From Pseudopyrenochaeta lycopersici (Eukaryota; Ascomycota; Dothideomycetes; Pleosporales; Pseudopyrenochaetaceae), in assembly GCA_003313425.1 (NCBI GenBank), contig NHZP01000020.1, positions 124,001 through 188,000 on the forward strand: 64,000 bases of DNA, written 5' to 3'. The position numbers and the translations under genes are program-made. The notes below the pieces were generated by a model, which made no database searches, was not told the origin of the DNA, and saw only the letters and a list, made by a program, of their open reading frames with translations. Below, one piece after another: positions 1 to 9,480 of the stretch. The stretch's first letter is position 1; each line of letters begins with the position of its first letter.

Positions 1-1073
1 TTTGCGAGTTCAACTCCTGCAGCAAGTACAAGAACGCCAAGTAGCGACTTTGGTATGTTGGAGAGTACCCCTATGATTGCGTCGGATCTCCAGAAGGCAA
101 TGAGGCCGAGGAGAAATTTGATTGAGCCGAGAAATATGATGCTTGAGCCACTCCGCGCGCCGAAGCGGAATTGGCCTGCAAGGCCTCCTGAGCCGTGACA
201 GGCAGGCATAGCGCCTAACCAGCAACCGATCAGATTGATTACCGCGACCGATATGCCTAATTCAGTGACTGTAGGAGCCATAGGGTAGGGAGGTGAAGGT
301 AGGAGATCAAAGGCGAGCGCTGATGCTGCAATCACCGAGTTGAGGAGCGTAAGCGGGAGTTGGCCTATCGATGCGGTTGTAGTCGCTTTCCAAAAATCGC
401 TTCCAGAAGGACGTAGAACGGAAATTGCGGTGTCGGACACATCCATATGCGTAGAGGAGGGAGTGGTGTCTGGTTTGAGGATCGAGAGGACAATGCCAAT
501 GGTGAAGACTATCATGGCGTACGGCATCCTCGGATATGTGAGCGTGAACAAAAGCAGCACGACAGCAGCGACTGCCCATAGCAGGTTGTCGCCCCACCAA
601 GGCCCAGTCCAAGTCAAAGGTGCAAGTATTTTCGACCCAGCGCTCAAACACAACGATAGACCGGCTCCGACTTGGATGCCTTTCACAACTGGGATCGGCG
701 TCACGCGATTTGCCCACATAAGCAACCTGGTGGCGCTGAACACTCCTACCAAGCCCGCAACCACTAAACCTGCTGCAGCATTCTCTTCAAGTGTGAATTT
801 ACGAGCTATCGCGACTGCTGCGACTGCTTTCATAGGCTGAACAGGTAGGGGAATGCCGAATGCGACTCCAGTCAACACATTAGCGGCGCCCGTGACGAGC
901 AGAGTCGATGGTAGAGATATCGACCCTGTGATGACCAGTGCAGTCATAAGCGGCAACAATGTCCCTAGGTCTCCCAATGAGCCGGACAACTCGGCCAGCG
1001 GTTGCGATTGGAATGTATCGACATTATGTCGATGTATGCGCCTGAGACGTGGTATTGGATTCGCGAACGGCAT
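1..1073 (-). CDS. MOT1-type molybdate transporter, 3' end cut by the window edge
   Basis: Reading the minus strand from the ATG at 1073 gives 357 codons without a stop to base 1, so the C-terminus lies outside the window. The protein is a multi-helix membrane permease of the MOT1 (molybdate transporter, SulP-related) family. Diagnostic pieces are LAELSGSLGDLGTLLPLM near residue 27, the PLPVQPMKA loop near 75, and the second-half signature GAMPACHGSGGLAGQFRFGA near 289, which is the hallmark PxCHGxGGLAxQxRFGAR motif of MOT1 proteins. Known family members import molybdate for the Mo cofactor of nitrate reductase and related enzymes, at the plasma or vacuolar membrane. No intron is needed in the visible part. 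It is divergent from the SDR gene at 2116. The family call is firm; substrate is by family. Confidence 0.88.
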   Translation of the reverse strand, partial: MPFANPIPRLRRIHRHNVDTFQSQPLAELSGSLGDLGTLLPLMTALVITGSISLPSTLLVTGAANVLTGVAFGIPLPVQPMKAVAAVAIARKFTLEENAAAGLVVAGLVGVFSATRLLMWANRVTPIPVVKGIQVGAGLSLCLSAGSKILAPLTWTGPWWGDNLLWAVAAVVLLLFTLTYPRMPYAMIVFTIGIVLSILKPDTTPSSTHMDVSDTAISVLRPSGSDFWKATTTASIGQLPLTLLNSVIAASALAFDLLPSPPYPMAPTVTELGISVAVINLIGCWLGAMPACHGSGGLAGQFRFGARSGSSIIFLGSIKFLLGLIAFWRSDAIIGVLSNIPKSLLGVLVLAAGVELA

Positions 1074-2115
1074 TGCGATTCTATTTTCCCGAAGAAAGAG
1101 GAGTAAAGACAGTGACGTTCGAGAGAAAAGTACAGTAAGGCCCTAGGGCAGGGATAACATTGTAAGGACCTTTGCCAAAAGTGAGTTGAGGGTGGACGAC
1201 CTTCGGAGTTGGCTGGTAGCTCTGTAAGCTGCGGAAGTGGCCGTCTCGGGAATTATCGCTTGTGCCCGCGAGATGCGCCAACACGGCATAAGTAAGCCGC
1301 GATAGTGATAGTGCTTGTCGTCGGCGCGCAGCTGTTGGCGAAGGTATGATTAATTAGTGCAGTAATCGATGGGGGGCATGCGCTTGCTTCGTAGGGCAGT
1401 GTGGGGCGAGATTTGGGTAACACAAACAGACAGGAACCACGGTCAGGGCTGGGGGATAAAGCTCCCAATACATGCAATGTAGGCTGCCGTGTGGCTAAGA
1501 AGGCATAGCTGTGACCGATCTTGAGCGTGGTCTTCTGACATTGGATGATCACCCATGTTGCTTCTGCTGAGGAAATGGTGTTGGATCGGTGGTTGATTGG
1601 TGGGTTACGGTCCAGGTAGTGCAGCCTTTCTAAGTATATTTGCCTAGCAACGCACACACTACTGGGAAGAGAGTGAATCTTGAGCTGTTAACCAGACAGA
1701 ATAATAGCCACTAGCTCTCGGCAAATATCAAAATACAAGCGCTCTTCACTTTACACCTCTTTCGAGATTGTGTTCATTGCTTCTGCAACAAACCTTCAAA
1801 GCCAGGTATGGTACTCCATGCCGAGATGCCTTTGAAAGCGGCCGCTTGCCGAATCCTATGCAAGTCAATGCCATATTCGTGTCCCTGGATTACTTTTCTT
1901 GGTTTCCAGCAACATTTACAGCCTCGAGTTCTATAAAGCGAGACTCGGCAAACCTTCCAAAATGGTGGGGGGGCGGGGAAACGTCATAGGAGAGCTTCAA
2001 GCTCGGCCTAAGTTCACAACCACGGACTTCTGTCGTCCGAAGGTGAATTTAAGACATTCGCCTGCCAGACTGATGTAGGAACTGTGCTTTGAACATTCTC
2101 CATCTACAAGTCATC
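1074..2115. other. Divergent intergenic region, transporter/SDR
   Basis: Shared upstream region of the minus-strand transporter and the plus-strand SDR. Only short unrelated reading frames are present on either strand, and none has a recognisable motif. A run of nine Gs occurs near 1966-1976. It presumably holds both promoters; no binding site can be named with confidence. Confidence 0.5.
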
Positions 2116-3100
2116 ATGCCAGACAACGCAGAGGACCGTGCCTCCCTCGTCAATCGACAGCTACCCGAAATGGTTCTTTCCACTGCCGAAAATCCACTCA
2201 CAGCTCCACAACCGCCCCCAGAAAGTCTTTCACCCGCTCAAAAGGCGCAGTATAGGTTTCAGGTCAAGGGCAATGCGATCAGTACGTGAACGCCTACAAA
2301 GGGTACAAAGCTCGCCCTCCCTCTCTTTCCCAGTTTTTGGCCTCCTAACAACCCCACCTACAGTCACTGGCGGTGCGGGAACCCTCGCCCTCGAAGCCGC
2401 ACAAGCACTCCTCGAACATGGTGCCTCCGGCCTCGCCCTCTGGGACATGAATCCAGACCAAGCCTTCGAGTCGGTAAAGCTACTGCACTCCAAGTTCCCT
2501 GATCGCCGCATCATCACTGAAGCCGTTGATGTGCGGGATGAGCATGCCATCGCATCCGCCGTAGAAAGTACCATCAAGGTATTTGGCAGCATAGACATCC
2601 TGTGCTGCTTTGCGGGAGTCGTGGGATGCACACACGCCATGGAAATGCAGGCCGATGAGTGGCGCCGCACCCATGACATCAACTTGACGGGTTCATTCCT
2701 ATGCGCCCAAGCTGTCGCACGGCAGTTACGCGCCCAAGGTACAGGCGGAAGCATCGTCTTCACCGCCTCGATATCTGCACACCACACTAACTATCCGCAA
2801 CCACAGTGTGCCTACAACTCCTCCAAAACAGCTTTGCTATCTGTCGCGAAGAGTCTGGCGGCTGAATGGAGCAGTTATGGTATTCGTGTAAACTGTCTGA
2901 GTCCTGGATACATGAACACAATTCTCAACGACGGGGACGGACTCCAGAGAGCGCGCGATTCCTGGAATGCACGGAACCCTATGGGGAGGATGGGCCATCC
3001 ATGGGAGCTCACGGGGCCCTTGATTACGCTGTGTAGTAATGCAGGCAGGTACATCAATGGGACAGACATTATTGTTGATGGTGGAGCTATGGTCTTCTGA
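2116..3100 (+). CDS. NAD(P)-dependent short-chain dehydrogenase/reductase, two exons
   Basis: Exons 2116-2281 and 2364-3100 give 300 residues. The 82-nt intron runs from GTACGT to CTACAG and splits the Ile codon before the nucleotide-binding loop. The Rossmann signature TGGAGTLA is at 57-64, the acidic VDVRD near 110, the catalytic serine is S193 in the segment TASIS, and Y206 and K210 form the YxxxK pair. The C-terminus has SPGYMNT and a final TDIIVDGG typical of classical SDRs. The set resembles fungal sorbose/xylulose reductases and mannitol dehydrogenases, which reduce ketoses with NADPH in the cytosol, but the substrate cannot be read from sequence. A TTG-started extension upstream was ignored in favour of the ATG at 2116. 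The N-terminal 50 residues are polar and less conserved. Confidence 0.9.
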
Positions 3101-3517
3101 GCAGTACCACACCTGTTTAGCCAAATCTAGATCTGCTAAACCAGTCAAGAGTTACTTGTGATTTCTTCGCTTGCGATTCCATGCCCCAGAGCTTCGTTAC
3201 AAGTAACACACTCGTCTTTGCGTAGCAGTAGCAAGTTGACGTCTGGATTTTGAAGTAATCCTCGGGTTTTGCCCCCGGACTTGAAATCAAAAAGTTTGGA
3301 GTGCAGCTCCCTGACGAGCTAGTCTTTTACCGCACCATGGGAGGATTGACTAAAATAGCACCATTGGACTTGGTGTAACCCTCTGTACCGTCAACGCATA
3401 CTCAAGAGCTGTCTGTATGCGTATAGTTAAAGGCACGCTGCTTGGATTTAGAGAGCCTGCTCTTTCTTTGCCTTCCGCAGACGGTATTAATATGACTTTA
3501 GGTGGCCCTTATATCAC
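3101..3517. other. Short convergent intergenic region
   Basis: Lies between the convergent ends of the SDR gene and the minus-strand 867-aa gene. It should hold both 3' untranslated regions and polyadenylation signals. No coding or structural signal was seen. Confidence 0.45.
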
Positions 3518-6121
3518 TCAATCATCCTCATCGGGCGGAGGAAGTGGAATACTGAAATTCTCCAAACTCGCAATGAACTGGCTAGATCGAAGGTTTCTTT
3601 GTGTCATATCAGACGCCGAACTGCTCAAACTCTCCGAGTACAACTTTGCCGGACTCAAGAAGCTGCTCGGTATAATCAGCGGCGGAGGCCTGGTGGGCGA
3701 TGTGAAGAACGGCTGTGGGCTTTCAACACCAGCTGGGATCACATTTGCGCTGATCATTCGTTGGGTCCTGTTTTTCCTCGGTGTGACTTCATCCACAGTT
3801 GTTGCTTGGCTAGGGTTGGAATGATAGCCCGAAGGCTGCGAAAGCACTTGTGGTGCACTTGCGCATGTATGCATTGGAGCAGCGTCGTAGCTGAACGTGT
3901 TGCGAGCCACATTCATGCTTGACGACTGTGGTGGATAAGCATTGATATATTGTGAGTATGAAAACCATTCGTTTTGAAGCTGTTGCTCGGCCTTGCTTGA
4001 ATGAGATAGCTGTGTCTCATATGGCAGTGAAGGGGAATGTGACACTTGTTTAGCGTCGCTGTCAAGGTTTGCGGGGCGCTGAACATCTGCCAATGCTGGC
4101 AGTGATGGAGCTCGTCTCCTTACTGACGGAAGGATTGAGTCTGTTTCGAATTCGTCATCCGAGGAGGCGTCCTCAAGTTTCATCGCCGTGGAGGGAAATG
4201 TATCTTGCAGATAGAGCTCAATACGAGGCGGTGTGGGATCAAGCTCTTCTACGGGCGCAGCTGAACCAGCCTGAACCGTTGTTGGTTTATGAACTACATT
4301 TCGTTGGTCTTTATGGAATTGGTTTTGGTCAGCGGTACTGAGATCCAACGTCTCAATATCTTGCAGCGGCTCTGACTTCAGAGTGATATGCGCCCTCTGA
4401 TATGAGTCCTGCTTAGAGGCGCTTGAGTCCTGGACCACTTTTACTTCTTCTGGCGGCTCCATATGCTTGGGAGATGATTCAGCCTGGCTTACGTTTATGG
4501 TAGTACCACAACGTTCCTGTGAGAAACATCTCTTCAGCCACGCTGTATCTTCGTCCACGTTAGCACACGCTTGGTCAATCTGTTCAAGAATCGCTTGAGT
4601 ATGAGCGCCAACGACTTTGCCATATGGTGGATTCTCAACACCATGAACGAAGGCTGGTGCGCGTGCACGAAAACACCGCCCGCTGGTAGGCATGTCCTCC
4701 TCGATTACAGTCCCGTCCTCGTCTTCAGAGTCTTGTATTGTACTTGAAAACCTCCTCAGAGTTGGTGGCGGATCGCATAAGTTTGTCGGCTCCTGAAAAG
4801 TCACTTGTTTACATTTCGAGGGCGTCTCTGGCGCATTGGCTGCATTTCCTGAGCGTTGCTTCAAGGGAGACCGACTCGTCGTTTCAGGCAACATTTGTGT
4901 GGAGAGCAGTGACTCGGCCGGTGACTGTGAAGACGGGATTTCGCAAATGCGTTGCTTGTCCGGGGTTGATAACAGCCTAATTCTGGATTTACAGGCTTGG
5001 GGAGATCCAACTCCTAGGACTTTGCTTGATTGCGGTTGTTGGCGCGCCTTAGTGTACCGTTGTGGGGCTCGTCTTCCCCTCATGGTCGGCGCGTCGATGA
5101 ATTGCGTTGGTTGATAGGTATCCTCACTATCTTCATCCATTGAGTCCTCAACATATTGCAGTATTTCAACCGGCGCAGTATGTGAACTTAGTGGCTGTTC
5201 CTCCTTATCGTCTCCCTCTACGTAGTCCATGAGCGGCTGTACAGCTTCTTCCACCTGATGCTCCACAATTGCCTCTTCATCAACGTCGTGGCCTTCAATG
5301 GAGTGTAAACCTTGTTGAACAAGCCTTCGCGTTACAATGTCACCATATTCTTGGCTTTCTCTCTTCCATTCTTCAAGATCGCTTAGCGCATCCTTCGAGT
5401 CTTCATCCGACAGAATCTCTAGTGGCCGCATGCCAGGTATCATTTGTGTCAGTGTCTGCTGCTGCCTGTATTTTCCTTTTTTGCTGCCTCTCCCCCTCCA
5501 GCTCAATCTCGGGCCCGGCTTCAGGGGCTTGAACTTTGGCTCCTCTGTATCCGGCAGCGGTCGTCGCCCGTGGACCAATTGCGTCATCGTAGATTGTCTT
5601 CTAAGTGTATGTCTACTGTGGTCAATTCTCTCGACTTCAATTCGCTTAACGTCGTGTGGGTCTAAGGTTTTGGCGACATATTGCCGCGAGGGGCGCTTTT
5701 GCCTCGAAGTTTCGTCATTCCGTCTGCACCTTGGCGACGGTCTTATAAGTTCTCTATTCTCTTCGCCTGCCTTCTGCATCGCATTCCAGTCTCGTTTCTT
5801 GCATCTCCTTTCCGTAGTTCCCGCCGTGCTTTGCTCCTTACATTGTGCAAGATCGATTGCGAGGCCCCCCTCTCCTATGCTCTTCTCTATGTCCTCTTCG
5901 TCGTCTTCTTCATCCGAGTCCATGATAATCTTGACACCCTTGACCTTCATCTCATCCGGTAAGAAGACCATCTGCTGCTTTCCAGACTCATCTCGAACCA
6001 ACGTATCACGTCTGCGCACCACCTTCCTCTTGCGAGGAAAGTACGCCTGTTGTGGTACCTTTTTCGAACGATAAATTTTGTGGCTTGCGTCGCTAGTACT
6101 CGATCTTGTCCGTGGTGTCAT
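3518..6121 (-). CDS. Large disordered SQ/TQ-rich fungal protein, probably nuclear
   Basis: A single 867-codon reading frame on the minus strand from the ATG at 6121, with no intron needed. I do not recognise the family. The composition is polar and low in hydrophobics, as in a largely disordered protein. A basic cluster PRKRKVVRRR at 29-38 looks like a nuclear localisation signal, followed by an acidic stretch SDEEDDEEDIE at 69-79. A 14-residue motif occurs twice, at 176-189 (QSTMTQLVHGRRPL) and 221-234 (QQTLTQMIPGMRPL). Eight SQ and eight TQ dipeptides are scattered through the chain, with six in roughly the last 170 residues. SQ/TQ is the target of ATM/ATR-type kinases, so a link to DNA-damage signalling is possible but inferred. 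An antisense frame of 245 codons inside it is treated as a shadow. Confidence 0.8.
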   Translation of the reverse strand: MTPRTRSSTSDASHKIYRSKKVPQQAYFPRKRKVVRRRDTLVRDESGKQQMVFLPDEMKVKGVKIIMDSDEEDDEEDIEKSIGEGGLAIDLAQCKEQSTAGTTERRCKKRDWNAMQKAGEENRELIRPSPRCRRNDETSRQKRPSRQYVAKTLDPHDVKRIEVERIDHSRHTLRRQSTMTQLVHGRRPLPDTEEPKFKPLKPGPRLSWRGRGSKKGKYRQQQTLTQMIPGMRPLEILSDEDSKDALSDLEEWKRESQEYGDIVTRRLVQQGLHSIEGHDVDEEAIVEHQVEEAVQPLMDYVEGDDKEEQPLSSHTAPVEILQYVEDSMDEDSEDTYQPTQFIDAPTMRGRRAPQRYTKARQQPQSSKVLGVGSPQACKSRIRLLSTPDKQRICEIPSSQSPAESLLSTQMLPETTSRSPLKQRSGNAANAPETPSKCKQVTFQEPTNLCDPPPTLRRFSSTIQDSEDEDGTVIEEDMPTSGRCFRARAPAFVHGVENPPYGKVVGAHTQAILEQIDQACANVDEDTAWLKRCFSQERCGTTINVSQAESSPKHMEPPEEVKVVQDSSASKQDSYQRAHITLKSEPLQDIETLDLSTADQNQFHKDQRNVVHKPTTVQAGSAAPVEELDPTPPRIELYLQDTFPSTAMKLEDASSDDEFETDSILPSVRRRAPSLPALADVQRPANLDSDAKQVSHSPSLPYETQLSHSSKAEQQLQNEWFSYSQYINAYPPQSSSMNVARNTFSYDAAPMHTCASAPQVLSQPSGYHSNPSQATTVDEVTPRKNRTQRMISANVIPAGVESPQPFFTSPTRPPPLIIPSSFLSPAKLYSESLSSSASDMTQRNLRSSQFIASLENFSIPLPPPDEDD

Positions 6122-6868
6122 GGTAGGTATGTGAAGTGATCCAAAAAGTGCTGACGGAGACGCGCCGACGCGTCGAGAGAAAGTTAGCGCGGAACAAGTT
6201 CGAGGGGTCGTGCGTCATCTCGCATTCATTCTCTTCGAGAATATGAACACTCCATAATTCAAAGTTGACGCTCAAATTGATCTCTACAGTATGCTTTGTT
6301 TCTGATTCATGACCTGAGCACGCTCGGGCACAAAATGTCGAGTTGCTCAGTACGTGTAGCAGATCTTCAAGACTTTCTTTCACATTACAGTAATGGATGC
6401 TTGCATTTAGAATGGAAGCATTCGAACATCCATTCAAGACATCATGGACTTTTAGGTTAACCACGTCTTATTGCAGAAATTCTCTACTAGAAATTCTCAT
6501 GAAACGACACAGTTCATATACTTATCAAATGAACTTTTGTAATAATCATCACATTCACGGTGATTGCTCAGAAAAAGCAAAGGTACGCAGCGGGCTGCGC
6601 CGGATCACGACCACAAGGTATGAGAGAATCGAACTGCACTACAGGAAGGTTACGACGCCACTATTGTAACTGATTAATGAATACGGATCATCCTAGTAGA
6701 GTCGGTCACATTATGACAGGCAGTGGAGGCCGGGACATTGCTCGGATGAAATTTCGTGCAAGCCTTGGCGTGGCTGACTGGTTCGCGAGTGAAGACCGGG
6801 TGGGGTGTCAACGGCAAATTGCGTCACCAAGGCAAGAATGCGTCGTGCAGTGTGGTTGGTATGTCGTT

Positions 6869-7114
6869 TCATTTCTGAACTTCTAGAAAGATCATCGAAG
6901 GTAATTTGCGGCGGGCTACGTTCGGGTAAGGCTGAATTTTGAATTGAAAGGCGTTTTCCAGGTGCATGGATCTAAGTCTGTCAGACTCGCCGGTTTGAGA
7001 GGGCGTACTCGTAAAGGCTTGTGGGAAGAAAATGAAGGCCTCCGTATTCATGTTCCCATCCGTGGGATGTAGAATAATTGATTTGTGCCTTGTGGCTTCG
7101 AAGAATGGCTTCAT
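6869..7114 (-). CDS. Weak hypothetical exon or gene remnant
   Basis: A minus-strand frame whose first ATG is at 7114 gives 81 residues beginning MKPFFEATRH and ending at the stop at 6869. The amino-acid usage looks protein-like, and a good fungal 3' splice site (CTTTTTAG) lies about 30 nt upstream, but no upstream exon with matching phase could be joined. No family is recognised. It may be the last exon of a small gene, a decayed relic, or chance. Confidence 0.2.
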   Translation of the reverse strand: MKPFFEATRHKSIILHPTDGNMNTEAFIFFPQAFTSTPSQTGESDRLRSMHLENAFQFKIQPYPNVARRKLPSMIFLEVQK

Positions 7115-8068
7115 AAGCTTGTTCACATAAGCGCATGTCTAAAAAGATGTTTAGAGAGTCCCGAAGTGTTTTTGGCAAAAGAATATTACTTGCTTGATTG
7201 TACTTTTGCATTAACTTTTAGTGACTGTGAGAACCAGGTTTGGAAGTACCCCACGTATCGCGTGTAAGTCCCAGATAGCTCACTGTATTGATATCACACA
7301 ATGCTGGTAAGCGTTCATTCAAAAACTCGGGTGTGGTCTTGCTAAACCATGCTGTCGTCGAACAAGGTAGATGCTGCCATGATTCACCGGACAATGCAGT
7401 AAATTTACTGGGGAGCCCGCATTTGCGGTACGGCGCAGGGCAAGTGAGTTCACACGAGCACAGCTATAACAAGGCCCTTGTCTACAGGCACGTTCCAGCG
7501 TGCACAGGCTGTGGGGAGTTCACCGGCGACTATTCTCTGTCATGTCAAACAGGACAAAAAATGTCCGGTTCGTAAATTGGCCGAAGGTCTTCTGAACGCG
7601 CAAGGGCAGATGCTCTACTCTGAAATAATTCGCCAGTCTACCTAGCCCAAAATTAGTGCAGTGAAATCAATGGGCGAGGGCTAATTAGGGTGTGGATTCC
7701 GTAGGAGCTGTCGAGAACGTGCTTGGTTTGGAAGCAGGCCAAGGATGCTAGAAATGTTGCTGCTGCACGGCTCCGCGGGAGGCCATCTGGGCACTGAAAG
7801 CAGCACCGAAGTAGAGAATGAGGATCGTCTTGGTATGCCAGCTGCAAGATGCCGAAAAGGCGAAGAGATTTGCGTCGGTGATTTGTGGGGATGATCCGGC
7901 ACATGGCGACGTGGGTACGGAAAATCAGCAGGGTCCAAACAACAGTGCTCGATGTCTGAGGGGCAAGTACGATGCTCCTCGTATATGAGGACTCTCAAGG
8001 AATCTTTTGCCAATGCTTCGAAACACGCCCGACTCATGATGGCCAAGCAGAAGTGGCAGCAGGATCAA

Positions 8069-8554
8069 TTACATGGCATGGGCAGTGACATGTCCGCACT
8101 TGCTCAACGGCACGACGAAGTTCCGTGCACTTGCAAAAAGGTACACAATGCTCGTGATCAAATCAACCAGGGCGGTAGTGTGCAGCACATCGATAATTCT
8201 GCGGGCCCTAAAGTAGGAAGTCGCTAACCGGGTCTGCCCGCGCCTGCTGCTTGTGCATGAGACATTTTCGCCATTGGAACGTTGGATGCTAGCGAGACGC
8301 TTCCAATCGCGTCGCTCCAGCCTCTCGTCGTGAGCAGAAGGAGCATAGGTTGTGGCCGCGGATTTGAGCATGTGTGCTTCCGCGTCAGCGCAATCCTCCA
8401 TTTGCAGGGACGCTGGTTGGCCCGCTTCGAATCGCACATCCCAGCCAGTTGTTGAGAGGAACGAGGAGGCTGTGTGCTGGGCACTCACCAGCTCTTCCTT
8501 CGTCCTTTGCGCCATGGCGAGCTGCAATTTGGCTATCCCACAATCATGGCCCAT
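8069..8554 (-). CDS. Weak hypothetical protein, 161 aa
   Basis: From the ATG at 8554 the minus strand stays open for 161 codons. The first half is rich in Ala, Glu and Gln and reads plausibly; the last third is less protein-like. A GTGAGT donor-like site sits 22 codons after the start, so the true gene, if any, may be spliced. No domain or signal peptide is recognised and no neighbour suggests a role. Confidence 0.2.
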   Translation of the reverse strand: MGHDCGIAKLQLAMAQRTKEELVSAQHTASSFLSTTGWDVRFEAGQPASLQMEDCADAEAHMLKSAATTYAPSAHDERLERRDWKRLASIQRSNGENVSCTSSRRGQTRLATSYFRARRIIDVLHTTALVDLITSIVYLFASARNFVVPLSKCGHVTAHAM

Positions 8555-9480
8555 CCAAATACGTTGCTCTGCAAAGTTTCCAAGACTGATCACCCTCGAA
8601 AAAGAACCGCGGTGAGCGCTACCTAGCGAACATCATCCCGTGAGACCTTGTCTTGCTCGTCTGTGGCTGTTTGCTAGCCATTGGTCCGCTGCAAAAAAGC
8701 AGACAGCCTCACAGCTGGAAAGTGTGGAAGCAGAAGACAATCGAAGACGTTTTCTTACCTGCCCGGCAGCCGAACGGATAATTACCGTGCAGACTCAGCC
8801 TTTGCTGAGACAGACGCACCCTTGTCGACCGATCACCCAACCAAGGTCAGCGAAATCTCTTCTCGCATAGAGCGCCAGGGTCAACCAGGGTGTGGGTCCA
8901 AGTGTATTGGATTGGTGGAGAGAGCATCGCACACGTGCATCGGCCCTGCAGCGGAGGACGTCACTCGGCGCCGCTCGAGGCCTCGTCAACATGCAACACT
9001 GCGCATCTTGCCCAAGATTGTGAGCTTCACTTTTGTCCATACAGACACAAGCACAGCGAGAGCCCGTCAGGTTATGCAACATCATTGAATCTTGTTCACT
9101 TCATTGTAGGGCGTAATAGATTATACAACGCCGAAAACCTTGGTCTATAGTTTTGAGGAATCCCAACATGCAACCAACACGCTCTTTGAGAACACCACCA
9201 ACATCCCGCATATATGTACGGATGCCTACTTGATCATTCAAATGCAAGCAAAGTGGTCGAAACTTATATAACGCGGCCTCGAACACGGATAAACGAAGGG
9301 TTCGGGCCGAGTTTTGAATATACACAGGCGACCGAGGGTCAAAAGGGAGTCTTACTAGACCCAAGCGAAAGGTAAGATAAAGATCAGCTCAAGGAGTGGT
9401 ATCATTGCGCACCAGCGTCATCAGTCGTGGCGTCATCAAAGGGACCGAAGCTGAACCAGCTTGCAATCCCTTGCAGGCGT

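Larger units (their letters stand above)
6122..9480. other. 3.4-kb stretch without a firm gene
   Basis: No reading frame here has a recognisable domain. The part next to 6121 is the upstream region of the 867-aa gene, and the part next to 9480 is downstream of the copper-fist gene. Two weak minus-strand candidates are listed separately (6869-7114 and 8069-8554). An intron-like segment at about 7143-7193 on the minus strand (donor GTAATA, CTCTAAAC branch-like site, acceptor CTTTTTAG) suggests that some spliced or decayed coding sequence once lay here. Confidence 0.4.

Noticed and set aside
5337..6074. 245-codon plus-strand frame inside the 867-aa gene
   Set aside because: Antisense shadow, very Ser/Leu/Phe-rich, no motif.
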